Positions 28,143 to 36,044 of a stretch of DNA of 64,000 nt are shown here, in pieces; the first letter of the stretch is position 1, and every line of letters starts with the position of its first letter. The DNA is from Rhodovulum sp. P5 (GTDB taxonomy: Bacteria; Pseudomonadota; Alphaproteobacteria; Rhodobacterales; Rhodobacteraceae). Under the pieces are notes generated by a model. It made no database searches, was not told the DNA's origin, and worked only from the letters and a program-made list of their open reading frames with translations. A program made the translations under genes and the position numbers. The stretch lies in contig NZ_CP015039.1 in assembly GCF_002079305.1 (NCBI RefSeq), positions 3,147,501-3,211,500 on the forward strand, read 5' to 3'.

Positions 28143-28322
28143 TTAAAGCGTAAGGTCGCGCGATGCGAGTTCAACCTCGATGGCTTCGAGCGATGCGAAA
28201 GCATCAAGGCGCTCTTGCGATCCGCGTGCAGCGGACATGAAAGCCTCGAACGCATCCCGGCGAAGGGCGTGCAACTCAGCAGTGCCAAGAGCCGCAGCAT
28301 CGAAATGTGAAATGAGTTTCAT
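28143..28322 (-). CDS. 59-aa helical protein
   Basis: This short gene on the minus strand starts at an ATG preceded by a strong AGGGAGG (on that strand). It encodes an Ala/Leu/Glu-rich, probably all-helical peptide (MKLISHFDAAALGTAELHAL at its start). It has no membrane segment. The promoter side extends toward the IS copy at 28493. I recall similar small proteins near ardC and relaxase genes but know no function for them. Confidence 0.55.
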   Translation of the reverse strand: MKLISHFDAAALGTAELHALRRDAFEAFMSAARGSQERLDAFASLEAIEVELASRDLTL

Positions 28323-28492
28323 ACGAACCTCCCTTGTTTTGTAAGGAGGCCCCGAACCACTCAGGGCCTTTCGGCCCGCTCACCCAACATTGGCCTAGAT
28401 CAAGGCACTGATGGTCGGGGAGATCGTCAAAATGGATAAGGGAGGTTGCGAAGCTCGTTGGCTTCATGCGTTTGATGCGGCGCTACGTCTAG

Positions 28493-30388
28493 CCGAACTT
28501 CGACAAAATCCGGGGGAATCTGCGTGAGCGCGTTCAGCGCAGGTATGGGATTTCAATAGCTTAAGGCGCGCGAGGTGGGCAGTTCGGCCGAAGTCGTGTA
28601 GTTACACGTTATGATGTTTAAGACCCTATGAATGCGCCCAAACGTGCGATATCCTGCATGCCATGTTCACGCGCATCACCGAGAGCGGCGGGCGTCGCTA
28701 TCTGCAGATTGTCGAGTCCTTCCGTAACGAGGCGGGCAAGCCCCGGCTGCGCGTCGTGGCCAATCTGGGGCGCGTGGACGGGATGAAGGATGGCCAGCTC
28801 GATGCGCTGATCCGGGGGCTCAGTCGCGCCGCGGGTCGGGTCGAGCCCGAGAAGGCCGAGATCACCTACGAGGCGGCGCGCAGCTATGGCGACGTCTTTG
28901 CCCTGCACGAGTTGTGGAAGGACCTTGGTTTCGATCATGCCCTCGGCCGTGCGCTGCGTTCCGGCAAGCGGAAAGTCGACGTGGAGGCGCTGGTCCGCGC
29001 CATGGTGTTCAATCGGTTGTGCGACCCCACAAGCAAGCTTGGCTGCCTGCGCTGGCTGGAAACGGTCGCGATGCCGGCGATGCCGGACACCGTCACGCAT
29101 CAACATCTGCTCCGCGCCATGGATGCGCTGATGGACCATGCCGAGCGGGTCGAGATGGAACTGGCCAGACAAATCCGTCCGCTGGTCGATCGGGACCTGG
29201 CCGTGGTCTTCTACGACCTGACCACGGTGCGCATCCATGGCGACGGAGAGGTTGACGACGACCTCCGCGCCTATGGCATGAACAAGGAAACCGGTGGCAT
29301 CGCCCGGCAATTCGTGCTCGGCGTCGTGCAAACCGCCGACGGCCTGCCGCTCATGCACACGGTCCACCCCGGCAATGTCGGGGAGACGAAAACCCTGCAG
29401 GGCATGCTGCAGACGGTGTTGCAGCGGTTTCCCGTGCAGCGTGTCATCCTGGTCGCCGACCGTGGCCTGCTCAGCCTTGAAAACATCGACGAACTGACCG
29501 CCCTGGCCGATCAGGACGACCGCAAGCTGGAGTTCATCCTCGCCGTCCCCGCCCGTCGCTATGCCGATCTGGTCGAGACCTTTCGGGGCCTTGCCTTCGA
29601 CGAAGGCGGCCTGGCGGAAAGCAATTTTGCCGGCCATCGCCTGATCGTCGCCCATGATCCCGTTCGAGCCGCCGACCAATCCGAACGACGTCGCGCCCGC
29701 ATCGCCGAACTTGAAGCCCAGGCCGAAAAGATGGTCGCCAAGCTCGATGCGCAAGACGACGGCCAGACGGCGCGGGGCCGCCGCGCCTCCGACCGCGGCG
29801 CCTATAGCCGCTTCACGCGCGCCGTGGCCGAGGCCGAACTGACCCGGTTCCTCAAGGCAGACCTGCAGGCCGACCGGTTCAGCTACAGCATCGACGAAGA
29901 CGCCGTCGCCCGAGCCGAACTCTTCGACGGCAAGCTCGCCCTGCTGACCAATGCCCCCGACCTGACGCCGACCGCAACCGTGACCCGCTACAAGTCGCTG
30001 GCCGATATCGAACGCGGCTTCCGCGTCCTGAAATCCGATATCGAGATCGCCCCCGTCCACCATCGGCTGCCCGACCGCATCCGCGCCCACGCGCTGATCT
30101 GCTTTCTCGCCCTCGTCCTCTACCGCGTCATGCGCATGCGGCTGAAGGCAAAAGGACATGACGCCAGCCCACGAACCGCCCTCGACATGCTCGCGCGCAT
30201 CCACCGCCACGAAGCCCGGATCGCCGACCGAAAGCTCGACGGCCTCACCACCCCGACCCCCGAACAACTGGACCTCTTCGACACCCTGAACCTGCCAAAA
30301 CCCGCCTGATCACCCTCGCGTAGTTACATTTTGGCCAATCTCGCCATAACGATATCAATCACTTACGCGTTTTACTGGTGAACTTGAG
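28493..30388 (+). mobile_element. IS1634-type insertion sequence, copy 3
   Basis: This 1896-bp element is flanked by a 6-bp target duplication GTCTAG at 28487-28492 and 30389-30394. The right copy of the duplication contains the TAG stop codon (30391-30393, minus strand) of the relaxase gene, so insertion fell exactly behind that reading frame and left it whole. Confidence 0.93.
28663..30309 (+). CDS. IS1634-family transposase (copy 3)
   Basis: This 548-residue DDE transposase has the same protein sequence as the other copies in this window as far as I compared them, with catalytic motifs intact. DNA differences from copy 2 are a few silent changes (for example at 29040). Orientation is the same as copy 2, so the two could in principle act as ends of a composite element, though each has its own target duplication. 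Confidence 0.94.
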   Translation: MFTRITESGGRRYLQIVESFRNEAGKPRLRVVANLGRVDGMKDGQLDALIRGLSRAAGRVEPEKAEITYEAARSYGDVFALHELWKDLGFDHALGRALRSGKRKVDVEALVRAMVFNRLCDPTSKLGCLRWLETVAMPAMPDTVTHQHLLRAMDALMDHAERVEMELARQIRPLVDRDLAVVFYDLTTVRIHGDGEVDDDLRAYGMNKETGGIARQFVLGVVQTADGLPLMHTVHPGNVGETKTLQGMLQTVLQRFPVQRVILVADRGLLSLENIDELTALADQDDRKLEFILAVPARRYADLVETFRGLAFDEGGLAESNFAGHRLIVAHDPVRAADQSERRRARIAELEAQAEKMVAKLDAQDDGQTARGRRASDRGAYSRFTRAVAEAELTRFLKADLQADRFSYSIDEDAVARAELFDGKLALLTNAPDLTPTATVTRYKSLADIERGFRVLKSDIEIAPVHHRLPDRIRAHALICFLALVLYRVMRMRLKAKGHDASPRTALDMLARIHRHEARIADRKLDGLTTPTPEQLDLFDTLNLPKPA

Positions 30389-30390
30389 GT

Positions 30391-31689
30391 CTAGAGTTCA
30401 AGTTCCGGCCCCGGCTCCCGTCCGTCGCGCGGTGTGCGGCCTTTCTGCCGGTCGCGCTTCGGGGATTCGGGAGTCGATGTTCCAAAGCGCAGATAGTCCG
30501 CGATAGCCCGGTTAAGCTCGTCCAGTTCATGGTTGCGTTCTGCGCGGGCACGCACGATGCGCCGCTGTAGGTCCTGGCGTTCTTCAAGCTGGCGGGCGAT
30601 CACCGTGTCCCGTTCTTGCCGGTCACGGATGGAAGCTTCCCAGGCGTCGAATTCGTTCTGACGTCTGATCTTGCCGTATTTCCCGGTCATCCGGCTCCAC
30701 AGACCGCCGAGGCCCTTGGGCAGTCTTGCGGCCCGCGCGTTGGTTTCGGCGATCCATCGTTTTTCCTGCTTCTTGTTCAGTTCATCCCGTTCGCGCCGAT
30801 GCCGTTCCACCATGTTCTGGCGGCGCATCTCGATTGAGGGTTGAATGCGGCGGTGGCCGGACTCGGCTTCCTGCACATACTGGCGCAGTTGCTTTGTCAT
30901 CCGCTGCGCTATCTCCGCTTTTACGTCATCCACCGAAGGCAGAGCCTTCGGATCGGGGATGCGGTCTTTCACTTCGCGTGTTTTCACCCCGGCATAGCGC
31001 GCAAGGGCGTAAACCTCGCCTCTGAAATCCACCGCGACGACGCCCCGCCGGTCGCCGCGGGCGAGGAAGTAGCCGCGCTCTTCAAGCGCGCTGCGAAGTG
31101 CTTTCACTGCATCCGAGCTTTCCCAGCAGGCTCGAAACATCGCCTTGATGATCCGGGGGTCTTGCTTTGCACGTTTGGCCTGTTGCCATTCTTCGCGTGT
31201 CATGTTCAGCGGATTGCGCACGGCACGATCCACCATGCCGCGGGGCATGTCCCAGCCATGTTCGAGGTAGAGGTCTTTCGAGACATCCATCAGCCGGTTC
31301 TTGAAGAACGGCATGTTGCGCGCGGTCATTGTTTCGGGATCGATGCGCGACCAGATGACATGTGCGTGCCGCCGTCCTTCCTTTTCATGGAAGACGATGG
31401 CGCGGGGCTGGTCGTCGAGGCCGAGTTTCTGTTCGGCCGTTTCGATGGCGGTCTCGAAAGTATCGATTCCGACCGCTTCTGTCTCTGGCGGGTTCAGGCT
31501 CAGCGAGAACAGGAATTTGCTGCATCGCGAACCTTGTGCGACCGCTTCTGCCTCTAGCAAAGCGGCGGTCAGATCATCGGCGATAAAGCCGCGAACCTCG
31601 TGCAGTTCGACATGTTCGTTGTCGCGGACATTCAGAAGATGCCGGGCGAGGTGTGCAGCATTTCCGCGGATCGAACCCTTGAGGATCAT
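30391..31689 (-). CDS. Relaxase (mobilization nuclease)
   Basis: This 432-residue relaxase would nick and pilot the transferred strand at oriT. The N-terminal catalytic domain shows the metal-binding histidine motif EGRRHAHVIWSRID (His108 and His110) with His101 just before. The opening MILKGSIRGNAAHLARHL is typical of one mobilization-relaxase group. From about 280 onward it is highly charged and probably coiled-coil. It starts by ATGA overlap with mobC and ends at a stop codon within the target duplication of IS copy 3. The C-terminus is therefore native. Confidence 0.88.
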   Translation of the reverse strand: MILKGSIRGNAAHLARHLLNVRDNEHVELHEVRGFIADDLTAALLEAEAVAQGSRCSKFLFSLSLNPPETEAVGIDTFETAIETAEQKLGLDDQPRAIVFHEKEGRRHAHVIWSRIDPETMTARNMPFFKNRLMDVSKDLYLEHGWDMPRGMVDRAVRNPLNMTREEWQQAKRAKQDPRIIKAMFRACWESSDAVKALRSALEERGYFLARGDRRGVVAVDFRGEVYALARYAGVKTREVKDRIPDPKALPSVDDVKAEIAQRMTKQLRQYVQEAESGHRRIQPSIEMRRQNMVERHRRERDELNKKQEKRWIAETNARAARLPKGLGGLWSRMTGKYGKIRRQNEFDAWEASIRDRQERDTVIARQLEERQDLQRRIVRARAERNHELDELNRAIADYLRFGTSTPESPKRDRQKGRTPRDGREPGPELEL

Positions 31690-32066
31690 GGCTGTTTTCC
31701 CAGCGCATCCAGAAGGTCACGGCGCATCGCCTGTATGGCCTCGCAAGCTTCGATCAGGTCGTCTTCGGTTTCGGGCGTGACGGGAAGGGAGCCGGTGTTC
31801 ACGGCCTTGGCAAGCTGGTTCACATTGCTGGCCAACCGCGAGCCGCCAAGTGCCGCCAGAACCCGCCCGAGGGCTTCGTGATCCTTGACCGGGAACTTGC
31901 CCCGCGTTTTGCGCGGAACGGCATCTTCGCCAAACAGGCAATCGCGCACATAGGCTCCGAGCGCCATTCCCGCCGCATCCCGCTCCAGACGCGCCCGTTC
32001 CTCGAATGTCAGGCGCAGGCAGAAGGGCGAGGGGTAGGGTTTCTTGTTGTTAAATTCGTCTTTCAT
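31686..32066 (-). CDS. mobC: MobC-like relaxosome accessory protein
   Basis: This 126-residue protein has an N-terminal ribbon-helix-helix-like region (CLRLTFEERARLERDAAG) and the conserved MobC stretch LGRVLAALGGSRLASNVNQL followed by AKAVNTGSLPVTPET. MobC helps the relaxase open DNA at oriT. It is the first gene of the two-gene mobilization operon, coupled by ATGA overlap to the relaxase. Its start codon lies inside a large hairpin, suggesting self-repression. Confidence 0.85.
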   Translation of the reverse strand: MKDEFNNKKPYPSPFCLRLTFEERARLERDAAGMALGAYVRDCLFGEDAVPRKTRGKFPVKDHEALGRVLAALGGSRLASNVNQLAKAVNTGSLPVTPETEDDLIEACEAIQAMRRDLLDALGKQP

Positions 32067-32092
32067 GTCGGGTCTCTTTCAGACCCGGCATG
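32064..32092. promoter_or_regulatory. Inverted repeat over the mobC start codon
   Basis: 12-bp arms (CATGTCGGGTCT and AGACCCGGCATG, one mismatch) with a 5-nt loop. The mobC ATG (minus strand, 32066-32064) lies in one arm. It could be an operator for MobC or an mRNA structure that limits translation. Confidence 0.5.
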
Positions 32093-32106
32093 ACGGCGAA
32101 AACAAT

Positions 32107-32156
32107 CCATCTAGGAATCTGTATTACCTACAGTGCCTTAGATGGCGTAACGCCAT
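32107..32156. other. Candidate origin of transfer (oriT)
   Basis: In the leader of the mobC-relaxase operon three nested inverted repeats lie within 50 bp: CCATCTA/TAGATGG (32107-32113 and 32139-32145), CTGTA/TACAG (32119-32123 and 32129-32133) and ATGGCG/CGCCAT (32142-32156). Position next to mobC and clustered repeats are typical of oriT; no known nic-site consensus is recognised. Confidence 0.4.
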
Positions 32157-32202
32157 GCCGAGAAGTCAGGTGAATAGATCAGTAGGCTAAGTCGGTTGCG
32201 AG

Positions 32203-32216
32203 CCCCCGCAACCAAC
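32203..32216. repeat. attR core
   Basis: These 14 bp are identical to the tRNA-fMet 3' end at 1820-1833. They mark the right end of the island, 55 bp before the stop codon of chromosomal mgdD. A GGTTGC/GCAACC inverted pair (32194-32199 and 32208-32213) overlaps it. Confidence 0.8.
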
Positions 32217-32246
32217 CTAGCCCAGCACCTCAATCTATCTTGCTAA

Positions 32247-32267
32247 CGCGGACACGCCCGGTCCGCG
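32247..32267 (-). terminator. Hairpin after the N-methylglutamate operon
   Basis: This is a perfect 7-bp GC stem (CGCGGAC/GTCCGCG) with a 7-nt loop, close behind the mgdD stop on the minus strand. No T-run follows, so terminator function is only likely by position. Confidence 0.4.
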
Positions 32268-32270
32268 CGG

Positions 32271-32816
32271 TCAACATCTCAACGATGCGGTCTCAACTGC
32301 GTGCCAGAGACTGCCGGCCGAGGATCGCATACCCCAGAGAGTCAGATGATCCTCGCTCCGGCGCACGAGAAAGACCGGCATGTGGTGCAGGACGCTCCGC
32401 GTTGCATGGCCGACGGCGGTCGCACGTGGGGGCAGGTTGACGGTGCGGCCGAGAAAGTGTCGGAGCGACATCCCATCCCCCTGAATGTCGATTGCGGCCC
32501 AGGCGTCCGTCTGATCGGTTACGCAGGTGCCGGGGGCGAGGGCGCGGACATGGGCGGCGAAGTCGGTCTCTGCCTGGCTGGAGCCCTCAACCATCCATTG
32601 TCCCGGCGCGGACCAGAAGGTGGCCAGATCGGGGCCGGATGCATACCGCCCCGGCCCGGGCAGGGACAGGCCGGGTAGCACGGGCGCGACCTGGCCCCGC
32701 GGCCGCGCCAGCGATACCAGCGCGATGTCGGGCCGCTCGATCAGGGTGAGTGCTCCGACCTTCCGGGTCATGGGAGCCGTGCCGCCAAGGGCGGTGAGGG
32801 GGGACAGGTCAACCAC
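32271..32816 (-). CDS. mgdD: N-methylglutamate dehydrogenase subunit D (SoxG-like)
   Basis: This 181-residue homologue of the gamma subunit of heterotetrameric sarcosine oxidase is the last gene of the operon. A GTG at 32816 overlapping the mgdC stop by 8 bp gives the family-type start (VDLSPLTALGG); the frame is open upstream. Conserved pieces are WMVEGSSQAETDF, TDQTDAWAAIDIQG, and the C-terminal HMPVFLVRRSEDHLTLW. The small subunit closes the tetramer that oxidises N-methylglutamate to glutamate, releasing the methyl carbon to tetrahydrofolate. Assignment as mgd rather than sox rests on the neighbouring gmaS and mgsABC genes. Confidence 0.87.
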   Translation of the reverse strand: MVDLSPLTALGGTAPMTRKVGALTLIERPDIALVSLARPRGQVAPVLPGLSLPGPGRYASGPDLATFWSAPGQWMVEGSSQAETDFAAHVRALAPGTCVTDQTDAWAAIDIQGDGMSLRHFLGRTVNLPPRATAVGHATRSVLHHMPVFLVRRSEDHLTLWGMRSSAGSLWHAVETASLRC

Positions 32817-35754
32817 GCAGGCGCTCTCCTTCCGGGTCCACGAAATGCGGTGACACAACCCGCAGCGCGACGGACTCTCCCGCAATCGGGTTGGCCGCGA
32901 CGATCACCTCGTTCATACGACTGTCGCCGTCTTCGAGGAACCCAAGACCGATGGAATGGCCCATATGCGGCGAGAAACAGGCGGACGTTACCCAGCCCTG
33001 ATCGGTCGTCATGTCCTGTCGCGCGCCCTTTGTGAACAGATGTGCGCCCGGGGTGACGACGGCCTGCGCGTCCACGGGACTGAGCCCGACGAGGCGGCGC
33101 CGATCCTTTGCAAGGCCGTCTCGCCGGGACATGACCGCGCCGATGGCGTCTTTCTTCGACGACACCATGCGGCCCAGCCCGATCATCGCGGCGGTGGTTT
33201 GGCCGTTGATCTCCGCCCCCGCACAGTGGCCCTTTTCGATCCGGAGCACCGACAGCGCTTCGGTTCCATAGGGGGTTACGCCGAGATCGGCCCCTCCCTC
33301 CATCAGCCGCTGCATCAGGGCGTGACCATAGCGGGCAGGGACGGCAAGTTCATAAGCCAACTCGCCGGAGAACGAGATCCGGAAGAGCCGCGCGCGCAGC
33401 CCGCCGCAGACCGTCAGCTCGGCGCAGGCCATGAAGGGAAAGGCGTCGTTGGACAGCTCAAAGCCATCGACCACGCGGGCCAGCAGGTCGCGCGCATTCG
33501 GGCCCGCCACCGCGATTTGCGCCCACGCGTCGGTGGTGGAGATCAGGTGCACGTCCAGATCGGGCCAAAGGCATTGTCGGGCGAATTCCATGTTGCGGTA
33601 GACAAGCCCGGCATTCGCGGTGGTCGTGGTGACGACATAGTGGGTGTCGGCCAGCCGGGCGCAGGTTCCGTCGTCATAGAGAAACCCGTCCTCGCGCAGC
33701 ATCAGGCCATAGCGGACGCGCCCGACCTTGAGCGTGCTCATGATGTTGGCGTAGATGCGGTCGAGGAACAGCCCCGCATCGTCGCCCTGCACGTCGATCT
33801 TGCCAAGCGTTGTGACATCGCACAGCCCCACGGCTGCGCGTACCGCTTTCGCCTCTCGGTCAACGCTTTCGCGCCAATGGGTTTCGCCCGGTTGCGGGAA
33901 ATACTGCGCACGCAGCCAAGGACCGACCTCGGTGAACACCGCCCCCTGCGCCGTGGCCCAGTGATGGGTCGGCGTCAGGCGGGTGGGACGGAAGTCGGGC
34001 CCGGTATCGCCCCCGCCAAGCACCGACAGGGACACGCCGGAATAGGGGGGGCGGAAGATCGTGGTGCCGGTCTCGGGGATGGATTTGCCGGTCAGGTCGG
34101 CCATGACGGCCAGGGCGGTGACATTGGCGGTCTTGCCCTGATCGGTTGCCATGCCCAGCGTGGTCCAGCGTTTCAGATGCTCGACGGCGGTCATGCCTTC
34201 CCGTTTGGAAAGGGCCAGGTCCTTGACCGTCACGTCATTCTGGAAATCCACCCAGGCGCGGCCTTTGCCGGGGACATGCCAGAAGGCAGCCTGCCGCAAC
34301 GGGGTGTCCTCGGCCTGCGGAAGGTTCGGTCCTGTTGCCGTGATGCCGATCTGCGCCAGCGCATCTTGCGCGGCGGCGGCCCCGGCGGTCAGCGCGGCGT
34401 GGGTGGAGCCCCCGCCCGCACAGGCGCCTGCCGCGATCATGCCTTTCGGCCCATCGGTACCGGGGACGAAGGCCAGCAGATCGGCGCGCCAGACCGGGCG
34501 ACCCCGATGGTGAGAGGCCAGATGGATGTTGGGATTCCAGCCACCCGAAACGCCGAGTGCACCGCAGGCGATCCTTTGGGTCTTGCCGTTGCTTTGCACG
34601 TCTATGCCCGTCAGGCGGCGGCGCCCGTGGCTGTTCGCCACCACGGCCCCCGTGAACAACCTGTAGTCACCGAAGCTTCGCGCATCGGCGCGGGTGTCGA
34701 TCACCGCTGCCACCGGCGCACCATGGGCCAGCAGGTCAAGCGCGGTGCGGTGCCCGTCGTCGTTGTTCGTGAAGATCGCGACGCCGTCCCCGGCGCGGGC
34801 CACGGGACTGACGGCCCAGCGATTGGCATAAGCGCGGATCGCCCCGGCCAGCAGGATTCCGGGCCGGTCGTTGTTGGCGAAGGGGATGTGCCGCTCGGTG
34901 GCCCCTGTCGCTAGAACGCTCCGCCGCGCGGTGATGCGCCAGAGTGTCTGGCGTACTCTGCCCTCTGGATCGGGCAGGTGGTCCGACACCCGCTCCACCG
35001 CGCCAAAGATGCCGTGATCATAGGCCCCGAAAACGGTGGTCCGCGTCAGGATGCGGACATTGGGCTGGCTGCGCAGTTCCGCCTCGACCCCGGAAATCCA
35101 GTCGGTCGCGGGGGCTTCGTTCAAAAGGTGCCGCTCGGCCAGCAGACGCCCGCCCAGCCGGAAATCCTCATCGGCCAGAACCACCTCGGCCCCCGCACGT
35201 GCTGCGGTCAGGGCGGCGGAAAGACCCGCTGCGCCCCCGCCGATGATCAGCAGATCGCAATGCAGGTAACCTCGGTCATAGGCATCAGGGTCCGGCAGAC
35301 CGGACAGCGCCCCCAGACCCGCGGCGCGCCGGATCGCCGGTTCATAGACCTTTTCCCAAAAGGCGGCCGGCCACATGAAGGTCTTGTAATAGAAGCCCGC
35401 CGCAAGGACGGGCGCCAGCAGGTCGTACACGGAGAGCAGGTCGAGGCCCAGCGGCCCGATATGGTTCTGCGACGTCGCGGTCAGCCCGTCGAAAAGTTCT
35501 GCCATCGTGGCGCGGGTGTTCGGCTCTGCCCGCGCGCCCTCACGCAGGGTGACCAGTGCGTTGGGCTCCTCCGACCCGGCGGAGACGATCCCGCGCGGGC
35601 GGTGGTATTTGAAGCTGCGCCCGACAAGCTGCACCCCGTTGGCCATAAGGGCAGAGGCCAGCGTGTCGCCGGGATGCCCCTGATAGCTGCGCCCGTTGAA
35701 GGTGAAGCTCAAGGTCTGGCTGCGGTCGATCAGGCCGCCGGAGAGACGGGTCAT
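32809..35754 (-). CDS. mgdC: N-methylglutamate dehydrogenase subunit C (SoxA-like)
   Basis: This large subunit has 981 residues, full family length. Domains in order: an N-terminal ferredoxin-like fold (about 10-110), an NAD-binding domain starting with LLIIGGGAAGLSAALTAARA (about 168-187), and a C-terminal aminomethyltransferase-like, folate-binding half (from about 600). The last contains ETHWRESVDREAKAVRAAVG and GKIDVQGDDAGLFLDRIYAN. The folate half captures the methyl group as 5,10-methylene-tetrahydrofolate. Overlaps mgdB by 4 bp and mgdD by 8 bp, consistent with one translationally coupled operon. Confidence 0.92.
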   Translation of the reverse strand: MTRLSGGLIDRSQTLSFTFNGRSYQGHPGDTLASALMANGVQLVGRSFKYHRPRGIVSAGSEEPNALVTLREGARAEPNTRATMAELFDGLTATSQNHIGPLGLDLLSVYDLLAPVLAAGFYYKTFMWPAAFWEKVYEPAIRRAAGLGALSGLPDPDAYDRGYLHCDLLIIGGGAAGLSAALTAARAGAEVVLADEDFRLGGRLLAERHLLNEAPATDWISGVEAELRSQPNVRILTRTTVFGAYDHGIFGAVERVSDHLPDPEGRVRQTLWRITARRSVLATGATERHIPFANNDRPGILLAGAIRAYANRWAVSPVARAGDGVAIFTNNDDGHRTALDLLAHGAPVAAVIDTRADARSFGDYRLFTGAVVANSHGRRRLTGIDVQSNGKTQRIACGALGVSGGWNPNIHLASHHRGRPVWRADLLAFVPGTDGPKGMIAAGACAGGGSTHAALTAGAAAAQDALAQIGITATGPNLPQAEDTPLRQAAFWHVPGKGRAWVDFQNDVTVKDLALSKREGMTAVEHLKRWTTLGMATDQGKTANVTALAVMADLTGKSIPETGTTIFRPPYSGVSLSVLGGGDTGPDFRPTRLTPTHHWATAQGAVFTEVGPWLRAQYFPQPGETHWRESVDREAKAVRAAVGLCDVTTLGKIDVQGDDAGLFLDRIYANIMSTLKVGRVRYGLMLREDGFLYDDGTCARLADTHYVVTTTTANAGLVYRNMEFARQCLWPDLDVHLISTTDAWAQIAVAGPNARDLLARVVDGFELSNDAFPFMACAELTVCGGLRARLFRISFSGELAYELAVPARYGHALMQRLMEGGADLGVTPYGTEALSVLRIEKGHCAGAEINGQTTAAMIGLGRMVSSKKDAIGAVMSRRDGLAKDRRRLVGLSPVDAQAVVTPGAHLFTKGARQDMTTDQGWVTSACFSPHMGHSIGLGFLEDGDSRMNEVIVAANPIAGESVALRVVSPHFVDPEGERLRG

Positions 35755-36035
35755 GCGGAACTGTCCCGTCTTCGAATTGCGACATCGGCGGCCAGTTCGG
35801 CGCCGAGGATCTCATGCGTTACCGTATTGCGCGTGACCACCAGCCACGACCGGTCCCCATGTTCGTGATACCAAAGTTCCCGGTGGATCCCGGCCGGGTT
35901 CTCCCGAAGGAAGACGTAGTCGCAGAACGCGGCCTCGCCGGCGTCGGGCGCAGGCCGGTCAAGCAGTCGCGCATCGCCGAGATAAGTGAATTCCTGTGCA
36001 TCGCGAGGGCCGAGAAGGGGGTGGGGGATCAGCAT
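35751..36035 (-). CDS. mgdB: N-methylglutamate dehydrogenase subunit B (SoxD-like)
   Basis: This 94-residue delta-like subunit begins LIPHPLLGPRDAQEFTYLGD and includes AFCDYVFLRENPAGIHRELW and HGDRSWLVVTRNT, the family core. In classical SoxD the opening carries two zinc-binding cysteines (IPCPxCGPR type). Here those positions are His and Leu, so the zinc site is at least partly lost, while the two histidines near residues 54 and 60 remain. Gene order B-D-A-G of sarcosine oxidase is kept as mgdA-B-C-D. Confidence 0.88.
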   Translation of the reverse strand: MLIPHPLLGPRDAQEFTYLGDARLLDRPAPDAGEAAFCDYVFLRENPAGIHRELWYHEHGDRSWLVVTRNTVTHEILGAELAADVAIRRRDSSA

Positions 36036-36044
36036 GGCGGGACC

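Noticed and set aside
16253-30388. Composite transposon formed by IS copies 2 and 3
   Set aside because: Each copy has its own different target duplication (GTTTCA and GTCTAG), so they inserted separately and the segment did not arrive as a unit.
32956-34914. 652-codon frame antisense to mgdC, and similar long frames opposite gmaS, mgdA and other operon genes
   Set aside because: These are antisense shadows; the minus-strand proteins have complete family motifs and operon overlaps.
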